A stretch of 64,000 nt of DNA from Gliomastix tumulicola (taxonomy: Eukaryota; Ascomycota; Sordariomycetes; Hypocreales; Bionectriaceae). The DNA lies in the NCBI GenBank assembly GCA_001599755.1, contig BCHX01000001.1, positions 5,642,001 to 5,706,000 on the forward strand. The letters are read 5' to 3'. Within the stretch, counting starts at the first letter, position 1; each line of letters opens with the position of its first letter. A program made the translations under genes and the position numbers. Under the pieces are notes generated by a model. That model did not search any database. It had not been told where the DNA came from and saw nothing but the letters and a program-made list of their open reading frames with translations. Shown one piece after another: positions 20,473 through 32,292 of the stretch.

Positions 20473-23400
20473 TCAAGCATCGTCCTTGGTTTCGGAGGCC
20501 TCCTCTCCTGAATTAGCCGCCTCCTTGGAGTCCTCCGAGGACTCCCCCTCATTTGTTTCCTTTGTCTCGGTTGCGTCGGCCTCGTCTGGCTTCGCCTCCT
20601 GTTTCACCTCTGGCTCGACGACCTTCTTTGCCTCCACCTTGGCGGTTAAGTTGTCGCCCACTTTTCCAAACCCGTCAATACTGCTCAGCTTGGAGATGAA
20701 GTATTGTATATCGATTTCCATACTGCAAGGAATGTTAGCATAAACCGTCCCCATGATGCAGCGCTGAGCTGGGGAAACTTACTTATGATGGCCAGCCGGG
20801 GTCTTCGGGTCGGCCTCGTCAAGGGCCCTCCCTAGATGGTCCTCGTAGCTCGAGAATACTGGCGACATAATCATGGTGATTGACATCTCGGGCAAGTGCC
20901 TCGTCAGCACCCTGTGCAGAGTGCTCGTCTCCTTGACCAGTGTCTCCATGTAAGGATGAGCATTCTCTGCTGTCTTAGCGACCCAGTCAATTGCTCTCAT
21001 GCTCTTAGCGTGAGCAGCAGCACGGCCCGTCATGATGTCGACGAGCTTCTGGTGGATGCTGTTCTGATGCTCCTGCAGGAGCCTGCGCACCTTGTCAAAC
21101 TCGCCCATGAGGCCGGACACACCGGCTCCTGAGCCTGCGTGCCTGCGAACAAACTCACGAATGTGTGGCATAAGAGTGGCAATGAAGGACAGGGCCTGTG
21201 ATGCCAGAGCCAGATGCTTCGACGTGATGTTCTTGAGCCCAGCAGAACGCGTCGCCCCAGCCCCAAGAATGAGTTGAGTGCATCGCGAGTTGAAGAGTTG
21301 AAGGTAGGAGATGAGAGAGGTAGCGATATCCGTCGTCATGGATGGGATGCCGGTGATGAGATGCAGGAAGTTACCAAGTCCTTCGAGGCATAGCACCGCT
21401 GAGTTGGGAAGAACAAACTTCTCCGAGTCGATGGCAGCCGTGCGAGCCTTCGTCGTGCCGTTGGTCTCAGGCTCAGCAGCGGTAGTCCCATTCGAGTTGT
21501 CCAACTCGCGATAGGGAATCCATAGCCTAGTTCGATCGGTCCAAGCAGGGTTATCGTGCGTGCTAGACTCGAGGATCTGGTTGAGGAGCTCCGTGTTCTG
21601 ATCCGTAAAGTCCTTTGCGGCCCACTGGTCCAGTTCCATGCCCTGAGCCAACTTTTGCATTTCGGAGTCCCGCGTCTTTTGGACAAAGTCTTTGATATGA
21701 CCGTTCACCACATTCTTAAGAGAAGTGCCACTCCTTCCAGAGATAGCCTCGCACTCAGTGGAGAAGTAGAGATTCAAGGTGAAGTAGCGGAGGAAGAAGT
21801 CAAGCGGAAGAGTGCATGCTTGCTCAGACCGGACCTTAAGGATCTTAGTGATCTTGTCGTTGGCAACGTCAACGGCCTGCCCAAGGAGGCTAGTGACATC
21901 GAGGGCATTATGGATCTGCTCTTGCAATTCTAGTGTAGCAGCAGCAGCATGAGGATTGCCCATGTGGCGATCAGGCTGCGGGCTCATAGGCGGGGACTTG
22001 ATGGAGGGCGACCGGAGCCCATCGCCGCTCAGAGATTCAGTGACTGAGCTAGCCACATCCAGAATGACCTTGTTTTGCGTCGTGAGTCTCCTCAGAGTCT
22101 CTGCCACACCCAGGTAGATCTTGGTCAGAAGCTCTTCGGCATCTTCGGGATCCAGCGCTCGTAGGTTGCGCGCGAGAATAGAAGACTTCTCCTGGCTAGA
22201 CATGTGCCGACCTCCGCCAGCAGTCGAAGCCGACATCATTGACTCGTTATCGTCATCATTAGAGCTGGGCAGTGGACGACGAATCAAGCTTCTGATCTCT
22301 CGGAGAATGGCTTCACGACACGCTGCAACAGCATTGGGTAGGTAATGAGCACGATGTAGGCCGAGCATCGCGGGGAATAGCCGCGCTTTGAGCTCATCCG
22401 TAGAGGAGAGGTAGCTTGGGAACACAGACGGGGATCGGCCATGGGAGCCCCTGGCCCTAGATGCCGAGTTGCTCCAGCGCAGGAGCACCTCGGAGGGTGC
22501 AACAGACTCCACATGTCTCTTGAGGTCGCTGATGAGGACGTTGATGAATTGCGCTTCGTAGGCTTTTCCTATCCGGAGCCGAAGCGTTGCTAGGTCAGCA
22601 TTGACGCCCTGAAGAGCGGATGCTTGGCTGAGATCCCGAAACTGGACCGATGAGTCCCGTTCGCCCTCGCTCTGCCGCTCGCCTGTGATCAATCCCTCCA
22701 GCGAGTCGATCCCCTCGAGTGCTTTATCCACCTCTCCAGCATCTACCAGCTCCTCACAGCTGGCGACGGCATCGATGATGCGCCTTAATTGCATGACGGC
22801 ATCATGTAACTGGCGAAGGTTTTCTTGGCGTTTCCGTGCTTGAACAATTTCGAGACCCTGAGTTACCACCTCCTCATCTAAAGCCTTGAGCTCTGTCCTC
22901 AACATTTTGATGCGCTTCACAGACTCGGCAGCCTCCGAATGAAGCTCTTTAAGGGAACCAAGAGCCGTGAAGAATGTCGTAGAAGCGGTCGAAATCGAGT
23001 TAATCAAATGAATCTCGATAGTGTCCATGTACCAGGACAGCTTCTCCTGTAAAATAGCGTTTGTAGCAAGAGCTTTCCGCGGAGCTGGAGCAACACCGTT
23101 GCCTTCTGTCTTCTCGGTGGGGATGACCTCGGACCTTTCGCTAACCACGTCGAACGTGCGAGGGTTCTCGAGATGGAAGTCGTCGTCGAAGTAGACTGTA
23201 GGAATGGTCGACAAAGGAGAAGGGCCTTGTGCTGACTTCCTGCCATAGGTCGACCCTCTCCGAGCACTGTTTGGTGATTCAACCGAGTTCACGGACGACA
23301 GAGATGCGGTCGAGCCTTTGCGAGCTACCCCAGGTCTCGTGCTCGGGCGTAGGTAGCCGTCCGTTGTACCCTCCGTTGCGTCATCTTGCTTGCTGCCTCG

Positions 23401-23951
23401 TCGGGTACTCGATCCGTCGGCCTCGCTTTCTCGGATGCGGCGTAGCTGTTCGTAGAGGGCACCAAACTGGGAGACGTATGAGGAGAACTCTTCGTTGTCG
23501 ACGTGCGGAATATTAGTCAGCGTAACGGGAGGAATGTCCCTGGCTGTCGGCGGTTTATGCGCGGCTGACGATGTGGTCGCGTTGCCCTGGAGGCCGGTTC
23601 GTATTATCGGTGGCTGCAACAGCGTCGAGATGGCTGGGTCCATTGGTCAGCTGCGATCAAGACTCGGTGCTGGACCATATCTCACCGTTTTGACCAGACT
23701 CAAACACCGGATTGTTCCATCCACCAGATGAGCTGTCGAGGGTGCCCCCTACCGACCGAATGGAGCTTGCGATAGAATCCCGTCTTGAGCTCGCCCGTCC
23801 CTGCCGATTCGTGCTATCGCCAATGTTAGATTCCTGGACCCCCAGTGCTCATTGCATGCACAGACCTGTGCCAGACAAACTCGGATCGGCCTCGAGGTGA
23901 AAGCGCGGGCAGGTCGTCGACGGATTTTCCGGAACCGGATGAGGCGAACAT
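20473..23951 (-). CDS. VPS54: GARP complex subunit Vps54
   Basis: Four exons on the minus strand (23951-23866, 23813-23686, 23633-20783, 20722-20473) encode about 1104 aa. Vps54 is a subunit of the GARP tether that captures endosome-derived vesicles at the trans-Golgi. The start MFASSGSGKSVDDL and the block QNAISTLLQPPIIRTGL fit fungal Vps54. A coiled-coil-rich N-terminal domain lies near 270-500 (IEIHLINSISTASTTFFTAL; LHDAVMQLRRIIDAVASCEE). The conserved C-terminal domain lies near 820-1005 (CTQLILGAGATRSAGLKNIT; LTRHLPEMSITMIMSPVFSS). Introns 1 and 2 are both 52 bp; intron 3 (GTAAGT) is 60 bp and precedes a short acidic tail exon rich in Glu/Ala/Lys. The gene shares a promoter region with MCM5. 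Confidence 0.93.
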
Positions 23952-24540
23952 GGTCTCGCGAGCAATTGTAAGTCGTGCGTGGCCGACAACGATGTTGACG
24001 GCTTTCGTTGGAGCGCTATCGACAGGTCATTTCCAGCTGTTCAGGGCGAATTAAAAGTATTCAGAGCGCAATGTCGAATCGTGATTGACTGAAAAAAAAT
24101 TGCTAAAGCCAGAAATTACACATCATTATCATACATGATCCAGGTGGCCAGCTCATGCAATTCCGCAGCCTTGGCTTCTGTCTGGTATAGGAACCATCAA
24201 TGGACCCTGGAGAGCTACCTAATTCAACCGACGCTTCTCCGGCTAGCACGTGATATCACTCTAGGGTAGGTGCTACAGCTTGGTACCGCCTGGAGGCTTT
24301 CGTATAAATCCCGCTAGCATGGATTGGGGATAGCGTAAAGTGGTCCTGCAACCACTTAACGCGTAGATTCGCGTCCGACGCGTTTTGGGCGTAAAGCGAT
24401 TTTCCCCCACGTTGTCTCCTCAGTATTCAGGGATACTGCCAAAGATCGTGAGCCCCTCAACCTCTATCTTTTCCTGTCGCATTGTGCTTCTGCCCCATTT
24501 TCTCTCACGACTGCGTCGTTGCAGAGCACATATCTTCATC
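23952..24540. promoter_or_regulatory. Divergent VPS54-MCM5 promoter region
   Basis: The two start codons are 589 bp apart and point away from each other. Two MluI cell-cycle boxes lie on the MCM5 side. No coding frame is supported. Confidence 0.7.
24359..24383. promoter_or_regulatory. Pair of MluI cell-cycle boxes (MCB)
   Basis: Two perfect ACGCGT hexamers at 24359-24364 and 24378-24383, separated by 13 bp that contain another CGCGT-like core, lie 158-182 bp upstream of the MCM5 start. ACGCGT is the binding core of MBF (Swi6/Mbp1 or Res/Cdc10 type), which drives G1/S genes including MCMs in yeasts. The motif is seen; binding is inferred. Confidence 0.65.
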
Positions 24541-26886
24541 ATGGACGCACAATCCGTCTACACAACACGCACGTTTAACCCAACGTACTCGGAACCAGGG
24601 GATACTCGATTGCAGCTCCGGAACGAGCTCGAGAAGTTCATTCTTGAGTTTCGGATCGATAATCGCTACATATACAGGTGCGCTGAGTATCCTATTCGGC
24701 TTACCTTGAGAATGAATGCTAACCGAGCTTTAGAGATCAACTGAGAGAAAATGCTCTACTCAAGAAGTACTACTGCGATATCAACATTGGCGACCTCATC
24801 TCCTACGATGAGAACCTGGCACACCGTCTGAGTTCTGAGCCAGCAGATATGATTCCTCTGGTTGGTTGCACCGCCGCTCCTTTACGGCAAGCTCTGTGGG
24901 CTAACGCTATCATAGTTCGAGTCAGCATTGAAGAAGTGCACACACAAGATCTTGTTCCCTCACGACCCCAACGTCCAGATTCCCGAGCACCAGCTCCTCT
25001 TCCACTCGGACGCCGAAGCTGTCTCGATCCGAAACCTCGACTCCATGACCATCGCGAGGATGGTGAGAGTACCCGGCATTGTCATAGGCGCCTCGGTCAT
25101 GTCGTCCAAGGCCACGGAGCTGCATGTGCAGTGCCGAAACTGTGAACACCACCAGATGGTGCCCATCCTGGGAGGTTTCACTGGCGTCACCCTCCCACGA
25201 GTTTGCAGTCGCAAGCGCGTGCCGAACGATCCTACACCCAAGTGTCCCCTGGACCCTTACTTCGTGCTGCACGAGAAGTCGCAGTTCGTTGACCAGCAGA
25301 TCATCAAACTGCAAGAGGCACCCGATCAGGTCCCCGTGGGAGAGCTGCCTCGCCACGTCCTTGTCTCTGCTGATCGCTACCTCACAAACCGCGTGGTCCC
25401 GGGATCGCGGTGCACAATCATGGGTATCTTCTCCATCTACCAGAACAAAGCGTCCAAGGGCTCCTCGACAAGTGGAGCAGTGGCTATCCGTACCCCTTAT
25501 CTCAGAGCAGTCGGAATCCAGACAAGTCTGGACCAGGCTGCCAAGGGATACACAAATTACTCAGAAGAGGAAGAGCAGGAGTTCTTGGAGATGAGCAAGC
25601 GGGAGGACCTATACAGCGTCATGGCGGACTGCATCGCTCCCTCAATTTACGGCAACCGCGATATCAAGAAGGCCATTCTCTGCCTCCTCCTCGGCGGCTC
25701 AAAGAAGATTCTACCAGACGGCATGAAGCTGAGAGGTGACATCAATGTGCTGCTTCTTGGTGACCCCGGTACGGCAAAGTCGCAGCTCCTAAAGTTCGTG
25801 GAGAAGGCAGCGCCAGTCGCCATCTACACATCCGGCAAGGGTTCGTCCGCTGCCGGTTTGACGGCCTCTGTGCAGAGAGACCAGTCTACGCGGGAGTTCT
25901 ATCTCGAAGGTGGTGCCATGGTGTTGGCAGATGGGGGCGTCGTGTGTATTGACGAGTTCGACAAGATGAGAGACGAGGACAGAGTGGCCATTCACGAAGC
26001 CATGGAGCAGCAGACAATCTCGATTGCCAAAGCCGGCATCACAACGATCCTCAACGCCAGGACATCCGTTCTTGCTGCGGCTAACCCCATCTTCGGCCGT
26101 TATGATGACATGAAGACGCCCGGCGAGAATATCGACTTCCAGACCACTATCTTGTCCCGTTTCGATATGATCTTCATCGTCAAGGATGAGCACTCGCGAG
26201 AAAAGGATGAGACGATGGCGAAGCACGTGCTGGGGCTTCACACTGGCGGCCGAGGAGTCGAGGAGATGACCGACACGGAGATCTCGGTGGACAAGATGCG
26301 AAGATACCTCACATACTGCAAGACGTAAGTACCTCCTCTACCCAGTTTCGCCTACCCAGGCCTACCTTATCTGTTTGCTGACTTTCATCCTAGACGGTGC
26401 GCCCCCCGCCTCACTCCCGAAGCGTCAGAGGCCCTCTCATCCCACTTCGTCTCCATCCGCCGCCAAGTCCACGCCGCCGAGATGGAAGCCAACACACGCT
26501 CCTCCATCCCCATCACCGTCCGTCAGCTCGAGGCCATCATCCGCATCACCGAGTCCCTCGCCAAGCTGGAGCTCAAGCCCTTCGCCGACGAGAGCCACGT
26601 CAAGGAGGCGATCCGGCTCTTCCTCTGCTCCACCATGGACGCCGTCAACCAGGGCAGCAACCAGGGCAGCCGCGAGCTCAACGACGAGGTCGCCAGGCTC
26701 GAGACGGAGCTCAAGCGCCGGCTGCCCATCGGCTGGAGCACGAGCCTGGCCACGCTGCGCCGCGAGATGGTGGAGGGCAAGGGGTATAGTGAGCAGTCGC
26801 TCAACAGGGCGTTGATGCTTCTGCAGCGGAGGGATACCATTATGTTCAGGAACCAGGGCGCGCAGGTGTATCGGAACGGTGCTTAA
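24541..26886 (+). CDS. MCM5: DNA replication licensing factor Mcm5
   Basis: Four exons (24541-24677, 24734-24860, 24916-26324, 26394-26886) encode 721 aa, typical for Mcm5, a subunit of the Mcm2-7 replicative helicase. It starts MDAQSVYTTRTFNPTYSEPG. A zinc-binding Cys pair CRNC lies near 161-164, with partner cysteines in PRVCSRKR and PKCPLD. The AAA+ core carries Walker A GDPGTAKS (about 370-377), Walker B VCIDEFDKM (Asp near 434) and the SRFD arginine finger (Arg near 503). The C-terminus ends in a winged-helix-like segment (YSEQSLNRALMLLQRRDTIM). All introns are 55-69 bp and the joins keep the family sequence intact. It shares a promoter with VPS54 that holds two MCB elements, suiting G1/S expression. 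Confidence 0.96.
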
Positions 26887-27438
26887 TGACGTGAAGACGA
26901 GAGACAAAAAGCATAATGGGAAGGATTTTGGCGCTGGTTGGGGATCTTAACGAGTGTACTGGAGATGCATGATATTTGTTTACGTGGATGATTTGTTTGT
27001 TCGGTATGGGGTTTGCCATGATAGTTGCCTAGGTAAATATTTGATGAATGATTCTATCACTGCCTTGCCTTGCATTATCACTGTATCACGCATTTAGCTC
27101 CTCGCCTTCTTATGTCGTTCCTAGCCGTCGGTTGCAAGTAATCACACAGAATATCTGCTACAAGACGAGATCCTCATCTCAGGACAAGTACTCTCTATAT
27201 TGTCACAGTATAGACGTCTATGATAGACACCACGTACAGACTGACTTACCAGGAGGAGCCTGTGGCAGCCATATTCGGTACCTCATGTTCCGGACCAACA
27301 CACTACTAGTGCTGCCGCCCTCTCACCTCACTCTCACCCCTCCTTCACCACATCCTCACCTCCTCCCAGTCTCCCTCTCACCCTCCCAGCGAACGGAGGG
27401 CTCATCAAGCAAAACAACAGCTATGCTTTCACAGTCGG

Positions 27439-27516
27439 AGCAAGATGACGCAGCTGGAAAGCTGGCGTTTCATCAGGTGAAAATCCAAGGCTGCCGGTTC
27501 GAGCCCGGCCTTGGGG
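27439..27516 (+). tRNA. tRNA-like element, possibly a decayed tRNA-Leu(CAG)
   Basis: An A-box-like TGACGCAGCTGG (27446-27457) and a strong B box GGTTCGAGCCC (27496-27506) are spaced as in a tRNA. The T arm is perfect (GCCGG, 7-nt loop TTCGAGC, CCGGC). An anticodon-type hairpin (TTTC, loop ATCAGGT, GAAA; 27468-27482) has U33 and would read CAG. A TTTT run at 27531 could end Pol III transcription. Against a working tRNA: only the inner four acceptor pairs can form (CAAG/CTTG), the fifth anticodon pair is mismatched, and the variable loop is odd. A pseudo-tRNA or other Pol III RNA is as likely. Confidence 0.35.
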
Positions 27517-29787
27517 GCATAAAATAAGAATTTTCACAGCTCCTCAGACACGATAGCCCGTCGCAAAGAAACGTAATGTCGCAGAAGCATCACCGACTAA
27601 AGAGTGATATCTGGGGCTGTAGAGGTAAGTTTTTTGTTTTTCTTTTTTGCTTCCTTGCTGTGATCACTTCCCCCTTTTTTGCCGTTATAGAGAGTTGGGG
27701 TGTGACTCTCGCTGATAGCTGTTTGCATACTTAGGTAGTAATCCTCAGGTAACTCATCCCTTGTTGATCGCCAGAAAGAAAAGGGGGCTGGCCACCTCAG
27801 AATGTCCAATCCTCGACTAGCTGACGTGTGCGCGCGTTTGGTAAATTGAATGTCCTGAGTCTGGCTGCCACGTACGCACCCTCCTTTCCCGTCCTCGCCC
27901 TCTCCGAGTTGTCACCCTCGCGCACCCACTACGTAAAGTAAGTGGGAAATGGTGGCGTGGATTGGCCAATTTGCCATCAGGGTGTGGTGTGTGTCTGCTG
28001 AAAACAGCCGCGTGCATGCTGCACGGTCATCTCGGCCACACTGACCGGTCGTAATAGCTGGCGCTATTAAATTGGAGAGCGGCCACCGAGGTAGCACTCG
28101 CATTATCCAAAATTCTTTGCATATGCATGAAGACTTACCCCTCCTTCAATATTCTTGGTCCTGGGTTGAGGAAGCGAAGTGAGTCGGCTGCGACTGATTC
28201 CTGAGCATCTGATTCCTGAGCGGCTAGACGTAGCTGGAAGGAAGGCGAGGCACGCAAGGCTCTCAGCCACGCCAGACAAGGGCGTCCCGATCTCTCATTC
28301 GTAGTAGAGAGCCAGGCCAGGCCAAACCCGCGCACGTAGTCATGAAGTGTCCGTGTCCAGTCTAGGACTGGTCAGCTATGACTCGTCCCGGCCTGAGGCC
28401 AAGACTTTCAGGCAAGTCCCCGGATAATTCCGTCCCCGATGCCATGAGATGGATGGGTAATAAATGCCTTGATGGGCTGGTAATATCGTACGTCGCCATG
28501 CCGATGTGGGATGGAGGGCAGACTGAGTATTTCGGGTGGGATCTGCAGGAAGGACAAGAGGCGCGGCAGACTCGATTCTGGCAAATGGAGCGATTAGCGG
28601 GCGCTGTGCTGCAGACATTGCAGAATGCATGGGGACGGTGGCGCGTAGCATGTGATGCAGGTCGGTCTGTGTCGTCGCATTTTAATGAACAGCGGAGGGG
28701 AGGACGTCGTCACTTGTCACTCCTTCGGCAGGGTCCCAAGTTGCAGGGTTGATCCTTTTACAACTCGGCGGGCGGATGGATTGCAATGACACCCCACGCC
28801 CAGGAAGAGGCCTGTCGTTCGCCGTAGCATCGCTGGCGGGTCCAGCGGTAACGAACCAGAGATGCCAGAGCCCAAGACAAAGACTGAATGTGAAGAAGAC
28901 CGAGAAAGGCATCTCACCTGAGTGTCAGGCAGGGCCGGCGTTCCTTCCCCACATCTGCTAGGGGCGGGCAGGAACAGAATGGCAATGTAAGGAAGTAGGT
29001 ACGACGTTGAGCGCAAGATGCAGGAGCCACTGCAGGACCAACTGCAGGGCCAACAGCAGGAACCAGGCAAGTTCGGTGCGTCATCATCATCATGCATGGA
29101 AGGTGCGAGGGAGGGTGGGATGGCAAGCGCAGTGGCAGGAGCGATGGTACCCAGTGGAAGGAAAGAGCCCGAGGAACCGCCAATCAGAACCCGCAAATCC
29201 GGGGGCCGAATTGACGCTCCTGATTCCCCCACCATCTTGTCCGGTCCAATTCATGGCTCGTCCTCTCGCATCGTGCCAACAGATCACATGCACATGCACA
29301 CATCAGACATGAATGATGCACGAATTGCTACGACGTGTCCGCTCTGCAGCCCACCGTCCAACCGGATCCATGGGCTCCCTTACGCACCATGCACGATGTG
29401 CAGGCTAAGGCGGCTCTGGCTCTGGCCTTGGTTCCTTTGTCTCTGACGGCCTGACGCCGGGTCCTGTCCGACCCTCGAGAACCCGTTCACGGACACGATG
29501 CGCCTTGACACTGGATTCCGGCATCATTGCGATTAGCCGGCCGGGCCAATTGGCCCATTGACCCATGATACGTCGTGATACAGTCGTGATTAGCTCAACT
29601 TCTCTCGTCATGAACCACGATAGCCAGCCAGACTACCGAGCAAACAGGACTAGCATCAGCGTACTATTGCTATTTCCCTCATGAGACCCCATTCTGTGTC
29701 TTGCCTCTCTTATCTACCCGCCCCTCCATCTCGACTGTCGGTGCTCGCTCTGCCTTACCCAGTTTTGCCTCCCCGGTCAGATGGTCA

Positions 29788-29812
29788 GGCCTGGCCTGGC
29801 CTGGCCTGGCCT
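29788..29812. repeat. Five tandem GGCCT pentamers
   Basis: An exact 25-bp pentanucleotide array in non-coding DNA upstream of the CASTOR-like gene. Confidence 0.9.
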
Positions 29813-30452
29813 GTCCGTCGTCACGATAATGAGTCCCCCTCCTCTTCGGCCATGTCACAGTCATAGTCATACCAGGCCACGCTGGCTACCTCCTCAATTG
29901 AGCCAAGTCTCTCTCGGTCTTTGCCCCCTCCCCTCCTCTCTCTTCTTAATCTCTTCCCTTGCCATCGAATATATCTTTTGAGTTGGCCTGTCGTCTCTCT
30001 CCTTCAATATCTCTTTTCATTTCTCCCAGATCGATCAGGAAGGACCCAGGCCTACATATCCCTGGACGAAGGCTTGGCGGGGAGCGAGTGAAAGCAGCAA
30101 AGAATAAGACAAGAGGCTGAAACCTTGAATTGTAGAGTGGCTGCAAGGCTGTGAACTTTATTTTTCAATTTTTCTTCTCCCCTTCTTCCTTATCGGACAA
30201 GATAAAGAAGGCGATTAGTCTTTGTATTTTCTCCAGATCTATAACAGACTATCACATAGACTCGATCGATCCTCTCTTCTCTCTTCACCCCCTCCTCTCT
30301 CAGGCCTACCCTGCCTTACTTCATTCGGCTATTGGATGCCTACCTCTTAGCGAAAGTATACTTATCTTATTCCTTCTGGAGGCGCCGTCGGAGTCTGTCT
30401 ATCATCTGCGCCAGTCGCTGGTGGCTGGTGAGCCATGCCGGGTTCGTTCGCA

Positions 30453-31912
30453 ATGAACGCCCAGATATCCTTCCTGGTAAGTCATTGCGCACTGTGCTCG
30501 CAATTCCAGATGACTTCTCGATGCAAGGCTTGGCCCTGCGAAATCATCGATCCGATTGACGCGATGATGCGATCGCTACCGCTGTCGCGTATCTGAATTG
30601 CCGAATCCGGCAATGCTCATGGCTTCACCATCACGCCAATGAGTCAATGGGTCACCAATGCCAGCGAGTCTCGATTGCATTTGCAGATTATTTGCTAACG
30701 CGATTTCCCAAAATTACACAGGACGGCACTCATACTCTCGTGCACATTCCTCTCCATCTCTACTCCTCTCTCCTCCAACCCATCCTCAGAGTCCTCCTCC
30801 ATCAGACCCGGGGCCTCGCTCCACCATCCGCCTCATCCTCAGCTCTAGATCCTCTGGATTTCGGCCTCGAAGGCCTGACGCTAGACGGCCAGCATGGCTT
30901 TCTCAACATTAGCATCACGCCGATAGAGGTCTCCATCGTCTGCCACAGCTCCTGGGCCAAGAACGTCTTCGAGCCAGCCATCGCCGCCCTCCCGAAAGAA
31001 GCCGCCCGCTCCGTGCAGGTGTCCCGGTCCCAGTATACGGTCCTCTCCGTCATCAGCGCTGGTCTCGATGCCGCGGGTCGTGTCATGGATCTCACGGCGC
31101 CGCTCGCCCTGGCCGGAATTCCCATCTTCTTCATCTCCACCTACTATTCCGACTTCATCCTCGTACCAGAAAAGGAGAGGGGAAAGGTTGTCAGCGCCCT
31201 CATGGACAAGGGCTTCGAATTGTCGGAGAACCAGTCCGCCTTCGTCAACTCATCGGCCTACGGAGGCGGTAGCAGCAGCGACAGTCGGTCGAGCCGCTCG
31301 ACCACGCCTCCCCGAACCCCGCCGCCGTCCAGCGTCGCCGAGCTGCAGTGCCGCGCATTCGACCTGCTGAAGAAGCGCAACATCACAGCCCAGGTGTTCC
31401 CCGATCTGGAGCTCGCCCAGTGCGCCGGCCGAGAGATCAGCCCGATGACGGATGTTGTGTACAATAGCCATCGCCGCACTGGGAGTCGTCATGGAGGTGC
31501 AGGCGGCAAGGACGAGGATACGCCGAACTGGGTAGACAGCATCGACGCCAAGCTCTATACCTGCATCGTCTCCGCGCTCGTCTCTCAGCCAAAGTTCATG
31601 TCCCTCACACTCGCGCAGGAGGATCCCCCTTCCCTGCTCCTCGACAAGGCGCTGCTCCCCATCTTCGGGGACTCGCTCGTCGGCGATACAGAGGGCCGTC
31701 AGATCCCCATCTTCCTGGATCTCGGAAGCCTGCCGACGGAGGTTACGGGCATCGTCTGCGGTGTTGCCGGAAGACTCTTCCAGGAGATGCGTCTGACCGG
31801 TAGCTCCGAGCTGTCCTACTTGTCCACGGCCCGGGCTGGTGCTGTCATCTTGCCCGATGACCAGTCCGCCCGAGCGCTGGACATCCTCCAGCCTCTGCTG
31901 AGCAAGGACTAA
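30453..31912 (+). CDS. CASTOR/GATS-like ACT-domain protein
   Basis: Proposed exons 30453-30476 (MNAQISFL) and 30722-31912 give 404 aa. In animals CASTOR proteins sense arginine and control TORC1 through GATOR2. The diagnostic block is IPIFFISTYYSDFILVPEKE near residues 150-170, closely like the CASTOR segment with STYxxDFILV. A second ACT-like region follows the Ser/Pro-rich linker (SSDSRSSRSTTPPRTPPPSS) and ends near AGAVILPDDQSARALDILQP. Exon 1 is only 24 nt, with a GTAAGT donor and a long 245-bp intron; it gives a family-like N-terminus. The alternative is an unspliced start at ATG 30647 with 25 extra residues. The family assignment is firm; an arginine-sensing role in this fungus is inference. 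It converges on YIH1. Confidence 0.8.
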
Positions 31913-32292
31913 AAGAAATGCACGTGTCTTTTTTTCTTTTTTTCTTTTTTTCTTCTTTCTTTCTTTTCTTTTTCTTAAGTCTGTTCCTTCGGGTAATCAA
32001 AAAGGGGAAAAGGAACATCCAAAATCACGGAGGTTATTTCTTGGGCTTGTCTGGCGTTGTGACGGGTCAGCGCTCGTTTTCGCAAATGTATACAGACGTT
32101 GCATTATGGAAAAAAATGACATTGTATTGGTTCGGACAGGACAAGTCTCTTGGACTCTATATGCAGCCGTGACCTCATATACCCTCATCGTAGATATGTA
32201 CCAGCGCGTGATCTCGTTACTCGCTCTGCCATCCAGGTAACACTCCGTATTCTGGCTCGTAACATCTTGACATTCGTCCCCCCCCCCTTTTA
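31913..32292. other. Convergent 3' intergenic region with a T-rich tract
   Basis: These 380 bp separate the stop codons of the CASTOR-like gene and YIH1. Bases 31927-31976 are almost only T and C and probably belong to the 3' UTR of the plus-strand gene. No other feature is seen. Confidence 0.55.

Larger units (their letters stand above)
26887..30452. other. Intergenic region between MCM5 and the CASTOR-like gene
   Basis: No protein gene is supported in these 3.6 kb. One tRNA-like element lies at about 27439-27516. Five copies of GGCCT occur at 29788-29812, a doubled TGATTCCTGAGC near 28194-28220, and a short CTGCAGG-rich repeat near 29028-29060. Frames up to 172 codons (28717-29235, minus) show no domain. 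The last 600 bases are C/T-rich and probably the promoter and leader of the next gene. Confidence 0.5.

Noticed and set aside
30640..30646. Gcn4/CPC1-type site TGAGTCA in the CASTOR-like intron
   Set aside because: Attractive for an amino-acid-sensing gene, but the palindromic-type heptamer is expected about eight times in 64 kb, and two other copies (16144, 20278) lie in unrelated places.
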